A DNA stretch of 64,000 nt from Bacillus sp. FJAT-27225 (GCF_001685025.1 NZ_MAYU01000001.1:813971-877970), one strand, 5' to 3'; shown: positions 48,399 through 58,412, numbered from the stretch's first letter. The notes: generated from the sequence alone by a model not told the origin. Numbers and translations: made by a program.

Positions 48399-48437
48399 TG
48401 TAAAAGCCGTTTAAATCAAATGTTAAGCTTTTGTAAA
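48399..48437 (-). promoter_or_regulatory. Pho box of pstS (four hexamers)
   Basis: On the minus strand TTTACA, TTAACA, TTTAAA and TTTACA stand exactly 11 bp apart (48437 to 48399). This is the PhoP direct-repeat pattern of Bacillus. A GTATATC just downstream can serve as the -10 region. Confidence 0.85.
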
Positions 48438-48603
48438 TTTATCTTGTTTAATCATGTCTATTTTTTCCGACTATTGTTAATATTTAACCTCCATTACGGC
48501 TGGGTAAACATTTCATATAAATGAGTTTCCCCCAATAAAGGTATATCAATTCTAGTTGTTGTAAGCATTAGGAAAGAAAACTTATTAGAACTATTCATAC
48601 AAA

Positions 48604-48627
48604 AAAGCCGCCCCAAAAGGCGACTTT
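48604..48627 (-). terminator. Terminator of pbpA
   Basis: AAAGCCGCC/GGCGACTTT, with one mismatch, is followed by a T-run on the minus strand. Confidence 0.75.
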
Positions 48628-48636
48628 AAATATTGT

Positions 48637-50781
48637 TTATTCAGTTTGGTTCATTTCATCCTGGCTTTCTCCCGAATTTGCTTCAATCTCATTCGTTTCG
48701 CCGCTAACCCGCTTTTCCTTGAGCTCAAAATATGCATCAAGTACTTGACGTCCAATGATATTATTATAGCTACCCCCGTTCCCCTGATATGCCCATGGAA
48801 TTAGTACGGAAATCGCTATTTCTGGCTTTTCGTAAGGAGCAAAGGCTATAAGACTCAAGTTCATAACTTCTGGAGGAATTTTCCCGAATTTCTTTCTTTC
48901 AAAACCATCATAAAATGCTTCGGCTGTTCCTGTTTTTCCTGCAGGGTTATATGGTGCGTTGTTAAAGTAACCCCTGGCTGTACCACGTGATCCATGCATA
49001 ACCCGCCAAAAACCTTCCTTTACAGGCTTTAGGTGTTTGTCACCGCCCTCCAGCCTGTTCAGTACTTTGGGCTGAATTTCCTGAATGATTGGTCCAAGCT
49101 CATCGCTTTCCATTTCAGGCTCGCGAATTTCTTTTACGATATGAGGCTGTATCCTTGTCCCCCCATTGGCGATTGTCGATACATACTGGGCCAGCTGCAT
49201 GGCTGTATATGTATCATACTGGCCGATTGCAAGGTCAAGCAGCTTCCCGCTCTCTAGCGGTCCGGCAAAACCTGCAGATTCACTCGGGAGGTCGATGCCA
49301 GTCCTGACACCAAGCCCAAACTGGCTAAAGGATTCCCTAAAGGTACCAAAGGCTTTCAAGTCAAGAGGAAGCGGCTGATTAGGAATATACGTTCCTTTCC
49401 CCAGTTTGATAGCAACATGGAACATATAAATGTTCGATGACACTTCAAGTGCACTTGCGGCGTTGACAAATCCAAGCCCGCTCCTCCAGGAAGATTTTCT
49501 CGGGGTACCTTTTATATTCATTGGTGTGTCATAAAATGTTGTCGATGGAGTGATAACCCCATGTTTAAGGCCTGTATAGACTGTTGCGCCTTTAACGGTG
49601 GATCCTACATTATAGGAACTAGTAAAAGCTCCATATGCATAATCACTCATTTCGTATTTACCGGTTTTCGGGTTTTTTTCTATCTTTTTACCCGCCATGG
49701 TAAGAATATCCCCGGTATAAGGATCCATAAGGACCACAAATCCCCGGTCAAGAAGGGCAGATCCCGGCTTTCGCTTTGCGGCCCAGAGTTCTTTTTCAAG
49801 GATTTTTTCAACTTCACGCTGAAGCTCCATATCAATAGTAAGAACCAGGTCTTTCCCGCGTTTCCCTTCCGACACGACTTCAGTGCCGAGGACGTTTCCG
49901 CCTTTATCTGTTTTATTTTTCACTTTCGCCTTTTGCCCTTGGAGGACCTCTTCATATTGCCTTTCGATATAGCTGATTCCAACCCGGTCGTTAAGGCTGT
50001 AATCCCTTGATAAATAATAATCGAGCTGTTCCTTGGGAATTCCTTTATCAGAAGGCGTCACATTCCCAAGTATCGTTCTCAATGTATCTCCATAAACATA
50101 TTTGCGCTTCCAGTCAGTTGTTGTATCTACTCCCGGCAATGCTTCAAGGTTTTCGCTGACTACCGCAAATTCTTCATCCGTCACTCCTTCATTTTTAACG
50201 ATTTGCGGAGTTTGGGCATAACCCGAATTGAATTCCCTCCAAATCGCCGCTACTTCAAGCTCAGCAGGTGTAAGGCTCTTCAAGTGCTCTTCTGTCACCC
50301 TGTCGACTTGCATTTCGTACAGTTCTTTATTTGTAATCTCTTTATCGTAATATTGATCCCATTCTTTTTTTGTTATTAGTTTTTTGGCTTCTTCCTCATT
50401 CTTCAAAAGCCAAAAATCTTTTTTATCACGTTCCTGAAGCCGGTCAGTTGGCTTATCGATCATCTTTGCCAGCTTTTCAGCAACCTCAAGCATTTCTTCC
50501 TGAGTCGTACCTTGATATCTCGTATAAGTAATTGCATTAAGCGGCTCATTATCCAAAATAATATTGCCATTCCGATCATACATCTTCCCTCTAGGAACCG
50601 GATTTTTAACCGTTACATCCTCAGTCCGTTCAACTTCGCGCTTAAAATCATCTCCATATACAATTTGGACAATGCCCAACCTTAAGATCAACAAAGAAAA
50701 AAGCACAAACACTGCAAAAAATAATATATTCAGCCTAAATGGCACATAAGCCCTTTTTTTCTTTTTTTTCGTTGTAACCAT
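48637..50781 (-). CDS. pbpA: Penicillin-binding protein 2A (class B transpeptidase)
   Basis: The 714-residue protein has one N-terminal membrane helix (about 16-40), a dimerisation domain (about 60-300) and a transpeptidase domain. The active-site motifs are STVK (in SYNVGSTVKG, near residue 390), SSN (EVSSNIYMF) and KTG (AGKTGTAEAF). It cross-links peptidoglycan and in B. subtilis supports rod-shape outgrowth together with PbpH. The C-terminus is acidic and Gln/Glu rich. Confidence 0.95.
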   Translation of the reverse strand: MVTTKKKKKRAYVPFRLNILFFAVFVLFSLLILRLGIVQIVYGDDFKREVERTEDVTVKNPVPRGKMYDRNGNIILDNEPLNAITYTRYQGTTQEEMLEVAEKLAKMIDKPTDRLQERDKKDFWLLKNEEEAKKLITKKEWDQYYDKEITNKELYEMQVDRVTEEHLKSLTPAELEVAAIWREFNSGYAQTPQIVKNEGVTDEEFAVVSENLEALPGVDTTTDWKRKYVYGDTLRTILGNVTPSDKGIPKEQLDYYLSRDYSLNDRVGISYIERQYEEVLQGQKAKVKNKTDKGGNVLGTEVVSEGKRGKDLVLTIDMELQREVEKILEKELWAAKRKPGSALLDRGFVVLMDPYTGDILTMAGKKIEKNPKTGKYEMSDYAYGAFTSSYNVGSTVKGATVYTGLKHGVITPSTTFYDTPMNIKGTPRKSSWRSGLGFVNAASALEVSSNIYMFHVAIKLGKGTYIPNQPLPLDLKAFGTFRESFSQFGLGVRTGIDLPSESAGFAGPLESGKLLDLAIGQYDTYTAMQLAQYVSTIANGGTRIQPHIVKEIREPEMESDELGPIIQEIQPKVLNRLEGGDKHLKPVKEGFWRVMHGSRGTARGYFNNAPYNPAGKTGTAEAFYDGFERKKFGKIPPEVMNLSLIAFAPYEKPEIAISVLIPWAYQGNGGSYNNIIGRQVLDAYFELKEKRVSGETNEIEANSGESQDEMNQTE

Positions 50782-50918
50782 GTACTCACACTTTCTTTTA
50801 AAAATTTACACTATCCCTTATTGTAATGGAACACAGCGATTATTTCTATCCGTAACCGTCTGCCATTTTTGAAATAGGGCTTCAGAACGAGAAGCAACTT
50901 TATTTTCCAATGAAAAAA

Positions 50919-50939
50919 GACCCTTGCAAGCAAAGGCCC
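50919..50939 (-). terminator. Terminator of yqgE
   Basis: GGCCTTTGC pairs with GCAAGGGTC on the minus strand, including G.U pairs, and a T-run follows. Confidence 0.65.
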
Positions 50940-52156
50940 TATGGTGATGAAAGGTGAACATTTCTTAGAAAAAAATAGACAAAGGCATGCCCGGAGCCGA
51001 GGATGACTAGCAGGATGGGAATACTTTCGCGCCAATCAAAAAGGGTTATGCCAGAAAGGAAAACAAGAATTGATACAATCCTGCCGAAATTCAGAAAAAC
51101 CTCTCGGACAACAATATACTCGATTCTCATTTCCGCAGCCTTCCAGCTCCTCCCGATAACATCATATGTAATGGACATATATGGCACAAGGAGGATTGGG
51201 TAGGCTATGGCGATAATACTGCCATAAAGCAGGAGTTTGTAGAAATTCACATTAAACACAAGCAGAAAAACTGCAGCAAATAAAAGGATGCCCCCAAGTA
51301 AGATTGCTTTTTTTCTTCTTTGCTTCTTAATCATCCTGGAGGCAAAGTAATAGGCAATAAATGAAACACCCGAGTTCAGCAGGCCAAATGTCCCTAACGA
51401 AAGCTCGCTGCCTGTTGAAAGGAAAACATAGACAGAAATGATAAATACAAACGTCCCTTCCCGAATCCCCTGAAAGAAATGGGCGTTTGTAACTAGCTTC
51501 CAATTACGGTTGCGCCTCCGTTCCTTAAATATATCAGCAACTGCATATTTGCCTGAAGAAGGACGTGGCTTTAGGAAAAAGCTTAGGAAGACAGCCAGCG
51601 AAAAAAGGGCCAGTGATAAGCCAAATACAATTGTATATCCGTTAAAGCTGTCTACCCTTGTAATAATAAAGCCTGAGGTAACCGGACCGACCATTCCGCC
51701 GGCTGAAGAAAGGATACCAAGAAATCCATTAAAAAAATCTCTCGTATCAGGTTCAGTTATTTCGAAAGTAAGGACATTAAAAGCAAGCCAATAAAACCCA
51801 TATCCTATGCCAAGAAGCCCCCCCAAGAGGATGAGGAATTTCGAGGCGCCAGAACCTGCAGTAAGGACAGCCAAATAAAACAGTGCCAGAAAAATAACCC
51901 CAATCCGAAGAACGATGACCCTGTCTATTTTTTTTGCCCATCTACCGGCCAGGATGAAAGTAAGCGGCTGTAGAACAACAATGGACAGATTATAAAGCGA
52001 GATTGTTGCAAAATTTCCTGATTGCTTCCATAAGTAAATATTTACGAATGTGTTGGATAGAGCTATGCTCAATGAGTAAAGGCCGCCTAATATGAGTAAG
52101 AGCTTAAGATCCTTTGTTACTTCTAAATCCCCAAATAACTTTAATTTGTTCAGCAT
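50939..52156 (-). CDS. yqgE: Major facilitator transporter YqgE
   Basis: The 405-residue protein has twelve predicted membrane helices and MFS-type loops (AGRWAKKIDR between helices 2 and 3, SRMIKKQRRKK in the second half). Position between pbpA and sodA matches yqgE. The substrate is unknown. Confidence 0.88.
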   Translation of the reverse strand: MLNKLKLFGDLEVTKDLKLLLILGGLYSLSIALSNTFVNIYLWKQSGNFATISLYNLSIVVLQPLTFILAGRWAKKIDRVIVLRIGVIFLALFYLAVLTAGSGASKFLILLGGLLGIGYGFYWLAFNVLTFEITEPDTRDFFNGFLGILSSAGGMVGPVTSGFIITRVDSFNGYTIVFGLSLALFSLAVFLSFFLKPRPSSGKYAVADIFKERRRNRNWKLVTNAHFFQGIREGTFVFIISVYVFLSTGSELSLGTFGLLNSGVSFIAYYFASRMIKKQRRKKAILLGGILLFAAVFLLVFNVNFYKLLLYGSIIAIAYPILLVPYMSITYDVIGRSWKAAEMRIEYIVVREVFLNFGRIVSILVFLSGITLFDWRESIPILLVILGSGHAFVYFFLRNVHLSSP

Positions 52157-52328
52157 ATGAAAACTCCTTTTTTCATAAAGGTAGTTTTCATCAGCCTTCT
52201 TGTTTCTATTCTAAATAAGAATAAAAAGCCTCCAGTGCTTGGTCAGTAGGTGCTGGGATAGTTTCCACTTTCTGCAGGCTTATATCCAACTATAATTTAC
52301 GTTTGAAATTCCCCTAACATAAAAAAAA

Positions 52329-52363
52329 GCTGCCCCCAAGAGCTTAACGACTAATGGGGCAGC
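52329..52363 (-). terminator. Terminator of sodA
   Basis: GCTGCCCC pairs with GGGGCAGC. A long T-run follows on the minus strand. Confidence 0.85.
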
Positions 52364-52376
52364 CTGCTGGCTTACA

Positions 52377-52985
52377 TTATTTTGCTGAGCTGTAGCGCTT
52401 TGAAACTTCATCCCAATTCACAACATTCCAGAAGGAATTGATGTACTCTGGACGACGGTTTTGATATTTCAGGTAATAGGCATGCTCCCAAACATCGAGG
52501 CCAAGGATTGGTGTCTTTCCTTCCATCAATGGAGAGTCCTGGTTTGGAGTGCTTGTCACTTCGAGCTCGCCATTATTGACAACGAGCCATGCCCATCCCG
52601 ATCCAAAGCGAGTAGTAGCGGCTTTGGCAAATTCTTCTTTGAAGTTCTCGAGGCTGCCGAATTTGCTGTTAAGTGCATCAGCAAGCTCGCCGGAAGGCTC
52701 GCCACCGCCGTTTGGTGAAATAATTTGCCAGAAAAGGCTGTGGTTAGCATGGCCGCCGCCGTTATTGCGGACAGCAGTTCTTGCGCTTTCAGGCACCGCA
52801 TCGAGATTCGCGATAACTTCTTCTACTGGTTTCGATAGAAGCTCTTCGTTTCCTTCCAGTGCATTGTTTAAGTTGGTCACATATGTGTTGTGATGTTTCG
52901 TATGGTGGATGTTCATTGTTTCCTTATCAATATGAGGCTCTAACGCATCATATCCATATGGAAGTTGAGGCAATTCAAATGCCAT
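52377..52985 (-). CDS. sodA: Superoxide dismutase (Mn/Fe)
   Basis: The 202-residue enzyme dismutates superoxide. The metal ligands are His in NIHHTKHH (first), His in NHSLFW, and Asp and His in [16 protein letters not shown] and GSGWAWL favour manganese. The sequence and neighbours match B. subtilis SodA. It is divergent from the Fnr-type gene. Confidence 0.97.
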   Translation of the reverse strand: MAFELPQLPYGYDALEPHIDKETMNIHHTKHHNTYVTNLNNALEGNEELLSKPVEEVIANLDAVPESARTAVRNNGGGHANHSLFWQIISPNGGGEPSGELADALNSKFGSLENFKEEFAKAATTRFGSGWAWLVVNNGELEVTSTPNQDSPLMEGKTPILGLDVWEHAYYLKYQNRRPEYINSFWNVVNWDEVSKRYSSAK

Positions 52986-53260
52986 TCTCCATTCCTCCTA
53001 TGTATCTCGATTTCTTCGGAAAATAGTAGAAAATTTCCAAAGCTTTGCAGTTACAGCTTATCAAAGTTGATCAGATGATTCAAATGATACGCTTTGTAAC
53101 ACACCTTGATACTATTCCCTTTCTTCGATTATTTTATGCCTGTTTTTTTAATCTTTATTATTCAAGATTCGGAAATTTGTCACTTTCAACTTTCCCTAGA
53201 TTTGTCAACGATTTAAGTCATACCAGCTCTAAACCTCTTCCACAAATTGTAAAAACGACA
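52986..53260. other. sodA-fnr divergent intergenic region
   Basis: The plus-strand frame continues upstream to 53045, but the composition and the promoter at 53261 show that this part is untranslated. No clear Fnr box (TGTGAN6TCACA) was found. Confidence 0.5.
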
Positions 53261-53289
53261 TTGACACGTTGGCAATTATTCTTTTTAAT
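53261..53289 (+). promoter_or_regulatory. Sigma-A-type promoter of the fnr gene
   Basis: TTGACA (53261-53266) and TTTAAT (53284-53289) are 17 bp apart, 31 bp before the ATG at 53321. This fixes the gene start. Confidence 0.7.
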
Positions 53290-53320
53290 CAATTTAAGGA
53301 GACATAAGGAGTGGCATAGT

Positions 53321-54016
53321 ATGCAAGAAAATAAAGACTCTCTATATAATTTACTCGTCCAGTTTTTCGGCAGGAAGGAACCGCTTCAAAAATACAATGC
53401 AGGGACGATTCTATTTAGTGAACGGGATGCTGTTGAAAATATTTATATCATTCAAAAAGGCAGCGTTGCGATTGGAAGAGTTCATGTAAAGGGAAAGGAA
53501 TTTATCCTTAAAATTCTTACTCCGAAAGAAATTGTCGTGGAATACCAGCTCTTTAACCCTTCATCCTGCTATCATTTTTCAGCTAAAGCTTTAACTGACT
53601 GTGAACTGCTTGTCATTCCGCGGATCCAATTCGAGGACTTTATTACGAATGACCCTTTTGCAATGACAGCCCTGGTTTCGTGGATGAGCACGAGGTATTT
53701 AAAGGCTCAAATGAAATGCCAGGATTTAATCATGAACGGAAAGAAAGGCGGACTTTATTCAATTTTAATCAGACTCGCCAATTCATATGGTGTTGATACC
53801 GAAGACGGCATTTTGATTGACTTGCCTCTAACCCATCAGGAACTTGCAAATCTGACGTACGGAACCAGGGAAGTTATTCAAAGAAGCTTGAAGGAATTGA
53901 GAGATATAAACGTAATTGGTTATGATCAACAGAAATTTACAATAAAAGATTTAGCGTACTTGCGACATGAAGTCGATTGCCAAAATTGTGGTTTTGAGAT
54001 ATGCGGGTTAAATTGA
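53321..54016 (+). CDS. fnr: Crp/Fnr-family regulator with C-terminal Fe-S motif
   Basis: The 231-residue protein has a cyclic-nucleotide-type beta barrel (about 20-130) and a C-terminal helix-turn-helix (about 168-195; LTHQELANLTYGTREVIQRSLKEL). C220, C223 and C228 form CX2CX4C, the same spacing as the [4Fe-4S] cysteines of B. subtilis Fnr (C227, C230, C235). It should be an oxygen sensor that activates anaerobic genes, though the target set is not visible. It starts at 53321, not 53045. Confidence 0.85.
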   Translation: MQENKDSLYNLLVQFFGRKEPLQKYNAGTILFSERDAVENIYIIQKGSVAIGRVHVKGKEFILKILTPKEIVVEYQLFNPSSCYHFSAKALTDCELLVIPRIQFEDFITNDPFAMTALVSWMSTRYLKAQMKCQDLIMNGKKGGLYSILIRLANSYGVDTEDGILIDLPLTHQELANLTYGTREVIQRSLKELRDINVIGYDQQKFTIKDLAYLRHEVDCQNCGFEICGLN

Positions 54017-54048
54017 TGCAGCATGTAGGTTTTCCCTATCACAATGCT

Positions 54049-54083
54049 AAGCCGGATTGGGCTTCGAAGTCCCAATCCGGCTT
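54049..54083. terminator. Bidirectional terminator between fnr and yqgC
   Basis: AAGCCGGATTGGG and CCCAATCCGGCTT form a perfect 13-bp stem, followed by a T-run. Confidence 0.9.
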
Positions 54084-54095
54084 TTTTCTATGCCT

Positions 54096-54578
54096 TCAAA
54101 ATACCATAAATAAAAAATATGCAATCATTGCGGCCTGGATGACAGTTTTCGCTGCTGCGCCACTTATAAAACCGATAACAGAACCAAAGCCGATCTTCGC
54201 ACTTTCGGATAACCCTTTTCTGTGGACCATCATTTCTGCAAGCACCGCACCAATAAACGGGCCGACAAGAATGCCGAGAAACGGCAAAACAAATGGCCCG
54301 ACTAGAAGGCCGATTGTGCTCCCCCATACTGCAGCTTTTGAACCGCCATATTTCTTCACTCCGATGATATTTGCAACGTAATCCGCACCGAATAACAACA
54401 ATGTGAAAAGGCCTTGAATAACCCAGAAAAACCAATTAAAAGGTTCAAATGATATAAAAAAACCATAAATGAGAAATCCTCCAAAAATAAAAAGGACACT
54501 TGGAATGACAGGAAATACAATTCCTGCAAACGCAACAATAAACATAATGATGACAATTCCCCATATAACTGTTTCCAT
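54096..54578 (-). CDS. yqgC: DUF456 membrane protein YqgC
   Basis: The 160-residue protein has four to five membrane helices and Gly-rich repeats typical of DUF456 (FPVIPSVLFIFGGFLIYGF, GPFVLPFLGILVGPFIGA). Position matches yqgC, convergent with the Fnr gene. Function is unknown. Confidence 0.9.
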   Translation of the reverse strand: METVIWGIVIIMFIVAFAGIVFPVIPSVLFIFGGFLIYGFFISFEPFNWFFWVIQGLFTLLLFGADYVANIIGVKKYGGSKAAVWGSTIGLLVGPFVLPFLGILVGPFIGAVLAEMMVHRKGLSESAKIGFGSVIGFISGAAAKTVIQAAMIAYFLFMVF

Positions 54579-55054
54579 TTACCGGTCTCCTTTATCTTTA
54601 TAAATTGAAACTAAATATTACCTGTCCCGCTGCTCCCGCAGGACGTTGAATAATCTTCCTGAAATAGCACCGCAGGAGAAAATGCGTTTTTTGTATTTTC
54701 GAACGAGCTTCACGCCTGGAACGTAAATCAACAGGGCCACAAAAGGTATCTCTTTCTTTACACATTTATTAAAGTGGCTCTAAAATCCCTTTATTGTTCG
54801 TTTCTATGTTTCTAAAATATTTATTATTCTAACATATTTGCCTCTGGTTTCTTCCGCTTGTACAGGATGCGTTGAAGGGATAAAATAAATGGGTTGAAAC
54901 TTTTTCCCGCATTAATGGTCTGTTAAACCCCTACCTCATCGAAAAAGCATAGATGAGGGATAACAGCCGCATGTGTACGATTGGTTCAACTAACAAACAG
55001 TGGGTAATGAAGTATCCTCACTGATTGAAGTTTCACTTTATAGGGAGTGTAATC
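54579..55054. other. Intergenic region with dispersed repeat
   Basis: Besides the repeat at 54640-54740 it contains an inverted pair CCTCATC/GATGAGG near 54930-54958 without a T-run. The yqgB promoter should lie near its right end. No gene is visible. Confidence 0.5.
54640..54740. repeat. Dispersed intergenic repeat, copy B
   Basis: GAGAAAATGC...GTATTTTCGAACGAGCTTC matches the core of copy A at 18719-18805. The right end GGAACGTAAATCAACAGG resembles the reverse of the sequence at 2796. Confidence 0.55.
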
Positions 55055-55831
55055 ATGAACGTTTTTAAACAACTGTATAAAAGCATCTATTCACCAAAAG
55101 ACATTGCTTCATTCCGAAACCAGGGAATCGGCAAAACCATCCTGTATGTTTTCCTGCTCACTTTCATTTCTGTATTGCCTACCTTTTACTACCTTAATCA
55201 TGCCATAGTCAACGGCATTGAAACAGCTAAACAAATTGCTAGTGAGGAGCTTCCTGATTTCACTATTAAAAATGGTACCCTTGAAGCCGATATCGATAAA
55301 CCCGTTACCATTCAGAGGGACAGCTTTTCGATTACACTGGATCCAACCGGTGCTGTAACGGGGGAAGACCTTGCTGATACTGGCAATACTTTTGGCTTCC
55401 TTAAAAATGAATTTACCCTTTCCGCAGGCGGGAGAACGCAATCCTATCCATACGCAATGCTGGAGGGCAGTGAAATTACAAAGAATGATTTCCTTGAATT
55501 CTTTTCGTCTATGAATGGTATAAAAGGGGTAATCATGCCAATTGTATTTGCTGTGATTTTCATAATGTCTTCGGCCTTAAAGTTTATTGAAGTTAGTGTA
55601 CTGGCTGGATTCGGCATTATGTTCAGCTCTATCGGGATGCGGCAGTTACAATATAGGCATTTATGGAGAATGGCTGCATACAGTGTCACACTATCAACTA
55701 TCTTTTTTACAATTATGGAGGCTCTTCAGACTATAGTGCCAAATGGTATGTTAATTAACTGGTTCGTGTCTTCAATTGTTCTTTACCTGGCAATCAAAGA
55801 GACCCCTGGTTCTGAAAAAGAAGCTGTCTAA
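55055..55831 (+). CDS. yqgB: DUF1189 membrane protein YqgB
   Basis: The 258-residue protein has an N-terminal membrane helix (about 25-45), an extracytoplasmic beta-rich part (about 60-155) and three or four C-terminal helices. It fits the DUF1189 family (MNVFKQLYKSIYSPKDIASFR start). The ATG at 55055 has AGGGAG 8 nt upstream. The function is unknown. Confidence 0.9.
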   Translation: MNVFKQLYKSIYSPKDIASFRNQGIGKTILYVFLLTFISVLPTFYYLNHAIVNGIETAKQIASEELPDFTIKNGTLEADIDKPVTIQRDSFSITLDPTGAVTGEDLADTGNTFGFLKNEFTLSAGGRTQSYPYAMLEGSEITKNDFLEFFSSMNGIKGVIMPIVFAVIFIMSSALKFIEVSVLAGFGIMFSSIGMRQLQYRHLWRMAAYSVTLSTIFFTIMEALQTIVPNGMLINWFVSSIVLYLAIKETPGSEKEAV

Positions 55832-55860
55832 AGTAAATTTTCAATACGCACCATTTTATT

Positions 55861-55885
55861 CCGTCCTTAATGGACGGTTTTTTTG
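55861..55885 (+). terminator. Terminator of yqgB
   Basis: CCGTCC/GGACGG with a 5-nt loop is followed by a T-run. Confidence 0.85.
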
Positions 55886-55944
55886 TTCTAAATTCTCCTT
55901 ATTGCGCATATGTATGTTACAAATTGCCGCAGGAGGCATGTCCA

Positions 55945-56274
55945 ATGAAAAAATTAATTGCCACTCTCTTTACGATAGCATTGATCGCTTCTGTTTACGT
56001 AGACTTAACCAGCGGTACACTTCCAGCTGCAACTGCGCCAATTGGAAAACATCCGGAACAAAAAAAGGAAACAAGCTCTCCTGCCACACCACATTTCAAA
56101 GCTACCGTAAAGCCTGGCCAAACGCTGCTGTCAATTGTTGAGGAATATGGAGCAGGAAATCCGGGGGTTCCCATTAGTAAGCTTATAACTGATTTCGAAA
56201 CACTTAATCCGGGTTCGACACCCGAATCACTTCAAGCCGGGAAAACCTATCTTTTCCCCAGTTATTCCAATTAA
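55945..56274 (+). CDS. yqfZ: Secreted LysM protein YqfZ
   Basis: The 109-residue protein has a signal-anchor stretch (about 4-22), a Pro/Thr linker and a LysM-like domain (about 58-107; VKPGQTLLSIVEEYG, LQAGKTYLFPSY). It should bind peptidoglycan outside the membrane, possibly on spores. ATG at 55945, 8 nt after AGGAGG. It precedes ispG, as in B. subtilis. Confidence 0.88.
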   Translation: MKKLIATLFTIALIASVYVDLTSGTLPAATAPIGKHPEQKKETSSPATPHFKATVKPGQTLLSIVEEYGAGNPGVPISKLITDFETLNPGSTPESLQAGKTYLFPSYSN

Positions 56275-56396
56275 GGGAGTTTGATTCCAGCTGTAGTTTC
56301 TTCACCTTGTAAGAATGCCCGGCTACTGATAAAATAGTCTAGTACTGTTATTTGTATATACCTATTATTATTTAGTACCAAAGGAGCGGACCTTAC

Positions 56397-57506
56397 GTGA
56401 ATGAACTTACACATCGTACTAAAACCCGCCCGGTCCGGGTCGGTAACCTGACCATTGGCGGAAACAACGAAATTATTATACAAAGTATGACAACAACCAA
56501 AACCCATGACGTTGAGGCAACTGTCGCTGAAATCAAAAGGCTTGAAGATGCCGGCTGCCAAATCGTCCGGGTTGCCTGCCCCGATATGCGGGCTGCCGAG
56601 GCAATTCCTGAAATAAAGAAAAGAATCAACATACCACTTGTCGTCGATATCCATTTCGATTACAAGCTTGCTCTCAAAGCAATTGAAGGCGGCGCTGACA
56701 AAATCAGGATCAACCCTGGTAATATCGGCAGACGCGAGAAAGTGGAAGCTGTTGTCAAAGCGGCCAAAGAAAAAGGGATACCGATCAGAATAGGAGTCAA
56801 TGCCGGTTCTCTTGAGAAAAAGATTCTTGATAAATACGGTTATCCTACCGCTGATGGAATGGTAGAAAGTGCTCTCCACCATATCAAGATTCTTGAGGAC
56901 CTGGATTTCCATGATATTATCGTGTCCATGAAAGCTTCTGATGTCAATCTTGCTATTGAAGCATATGAAAAGGCGGCCCGTGCCTTTGATTATCCGCTTC
57001 ATCTCGGCATCACTGAATCCGGGACCCTGTTCTCTGGCACGATCAAAAGTTCTGCCGGCCTCGGTGTCCTTCTCAATATGGGAATAGGCAACACAATGAG
57101 GATTTCCTTAAGTGCAGATCCTGTCCAGGAGATTAAAGTTGCCCGTGACCTGTTAAAGGTATTTGGTTTATCGGCCAACTCGGCAACCTTAATAGCCTGC
57201 CCAACCTGCGGACGGATTGAAATCGATCTGATCAGTATTGCCAATGAAGTTGAGGAATATATTCAAAACATTAAAGCTCCAATCAAAGTTTCCGTACTTG
57301 GATGTGCCGTTAACGGCCCTGGCGAAGCACGCGAGGCTGACATTGGCATAGCCGGCGCACGAGGCGAAGGGCTTCTATTCAGGAAAGGTGAAATTGTCCG
57401 GAAAGTTCCTGAAGAGACGATGGTTGAAGAGTTAAAGAAAGAAATTGACGCAATCGCTGCGGAATATTTTGAAAAGAAAGCCCTTGAAGAACAAGGGGTG
57501 AAGTAG
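56397..57506 (+). CDS. ispG: 4-hydroxy-3-methylbut-2-en-1-yl diphosphate synthase (flavodoxin)
   Basis: The 369-residue enzyme performs the penultimate step of the MEP isoprenoid pathway. It consists of a TIM barrel (about 1-260) and an Fe-S domain. The cluster cysteines lie in CPTCGR and [10 protein letters not shown]. It starts with GTG at 56397, 10 nt after AAGGAG. It is YqfY of B. subtilis. Confidence 0.97.
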   Translation: MNELTHRTKTRPVRVGNLTIGGNNEIIIQSMTTTKTHDVEATVAEIKRLEDAGCQIVRVACPDMRAAEAIPEIKKRINIPLVVDIHFDYKLALKAIEGGADKIRINPGNIGRREKVEAVVKAAKEKGIPIRIGVNAGSLEKKILDKYGYPTADGMVESALHHIKILEDLDFHDIIVSMKASDVNLAIEAYEKAARAFDYPLHLGITESGTLFSGTIKSSAGLGVLLNMGIGNTMRISLSADPVQEIKVARDLLKVFGLSANSATLIACPTCGRIEIDLISIANEVEEYIQNIKAPIKVSVLGCAVNGPGEAREADIGIAGARGEGLLFRKGEIVRKVPEETMVEELKKEIDAIAAEYFEKKALEEQGVK

Positions 57507-57513
57507 GCAATAC

Positions 57514-57544
57514 GAAAGAGGCCGGCAAATGCCGTCCTCTTTTC
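57514..57544. terminator. Terminator between ispG and yqfX
   Basis: GAAAGAGG pairs with CCTCTTTTC, with an inner GGC/GCC pair. Confidence 0.8.
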
Positions 57545-57567
57545 GATTGCTCCTTTTTGAGAAATGA

Positions 57568-58164
57568 TCAAAAGAATGGTGCTATGAACATTCCAATTAT
57601 AAGTGAAACCGCGCCAATGCCAATTGCCCAACCGCCAGCTTTGGATTGCCCTCTTCTCATTGCCAAAAACCCAAGGACAATACCAGCTGCCCCTAGCAGC
57701 ACAGGAAGAAAGAACAACGACAGAATCGCCAAGCCTAGAGCAATATAACCGAGCATCGAAGTACCCGCATTTTCATCAGCCTGATTTCGCTGCTGCCCTT
57801 CTTTATTGTTTCGATTCTGCCTTACCTGGACAGGTGCAGCAATCTCGCCTGCTGTTTCTTCCCTGGTGTTTTCTGCCGGGCTTGACCCAGCAGTGCCAGT
57901 TAGCGCGGATCTAGATGCAGTTGAACCAGTCTCATTTGAACCAGTTCCAGTTGAGTTAGTTGCAGTTGAGCCTGTTGCTGTTAACCCCGTACCTGTCTGC
58001 ATGGTTGTGGTACCCTGCGGTGAAGGTAAAAGCAGCGGCTCTGAAGACGTTTCTTCTTTGTAGTTATATCCCGACTGTGATTGGTAATTCCTGCTTCCCT
58101 GATTTTCGGAATCGTTCCTGCCCTCTTGCTGCATCGTGTTTCTGCCATAGGATTGATCGGCCAC
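57568..58164 (-). CDS. yqfX: YqfX-like membrane protein with low-complexity N-terminal half
   Basis: The 198-residue protein has a Gln/Asn/Ser/Gly/Thr-rich cytosolic N-terminus, including a Thr-Gly-Ser-rich stretch (about 50-92). Two C-terminal membrane helices follow (about 135-160 and 172-196) with GLAILSLFF and GFLAMRRGQSKAGGWAIG, typical of DUF4190-like proteins. Position between ispG and yqfW fits YqfX. The function is unknown. Confidence 0.8.
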   Translation of the reverse strand: MADQSYGRNTMQQEGRNDSENQGSRNYQSQSGYNYKEETSSEPLLLPSPQGTTTMQTGTGLTATGSTATNSTGTGSNETGSTASRSALTGTAGSSPAENTREETAGEIAAPVQVRQNRNNKEGQQRNQADENAGTSMLGYIALGLAILSLFFLPVLLGAAGIVLGFLAMRRGQSKAGGWAIGIGAVSLIIGMFIAPFF

Positions 58165-58412
58165 CTTAATCCCTCACTTTCAAAAGTAGGAGCCTTCTTA
58201 TTGTTTACGGCTGAATTTTTTTTACTATGTCAATCTTTGCAAGGAGTACCTCTCATACTCCTTCTGGTAAAATAAAGTAAAGCGTCCCTAATTAGGGTTG
58301 TTTATCACCCGGGGCCATCCCTCTTCTGCTGGCAGCTTGCACTACGGCAAGCTTCCAAAAAATAGCACCCGGGACAAACATTGTATTCTACATAGACAAA
58401 AGGAGTTTTTAT

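Noticed and set aside
53045-53320. N-terminal extension of the Fnr-type gene
   Set aside because: A sigma-A-type promoter lies inside it and the Crp/Fnr homology begins only after 53321.
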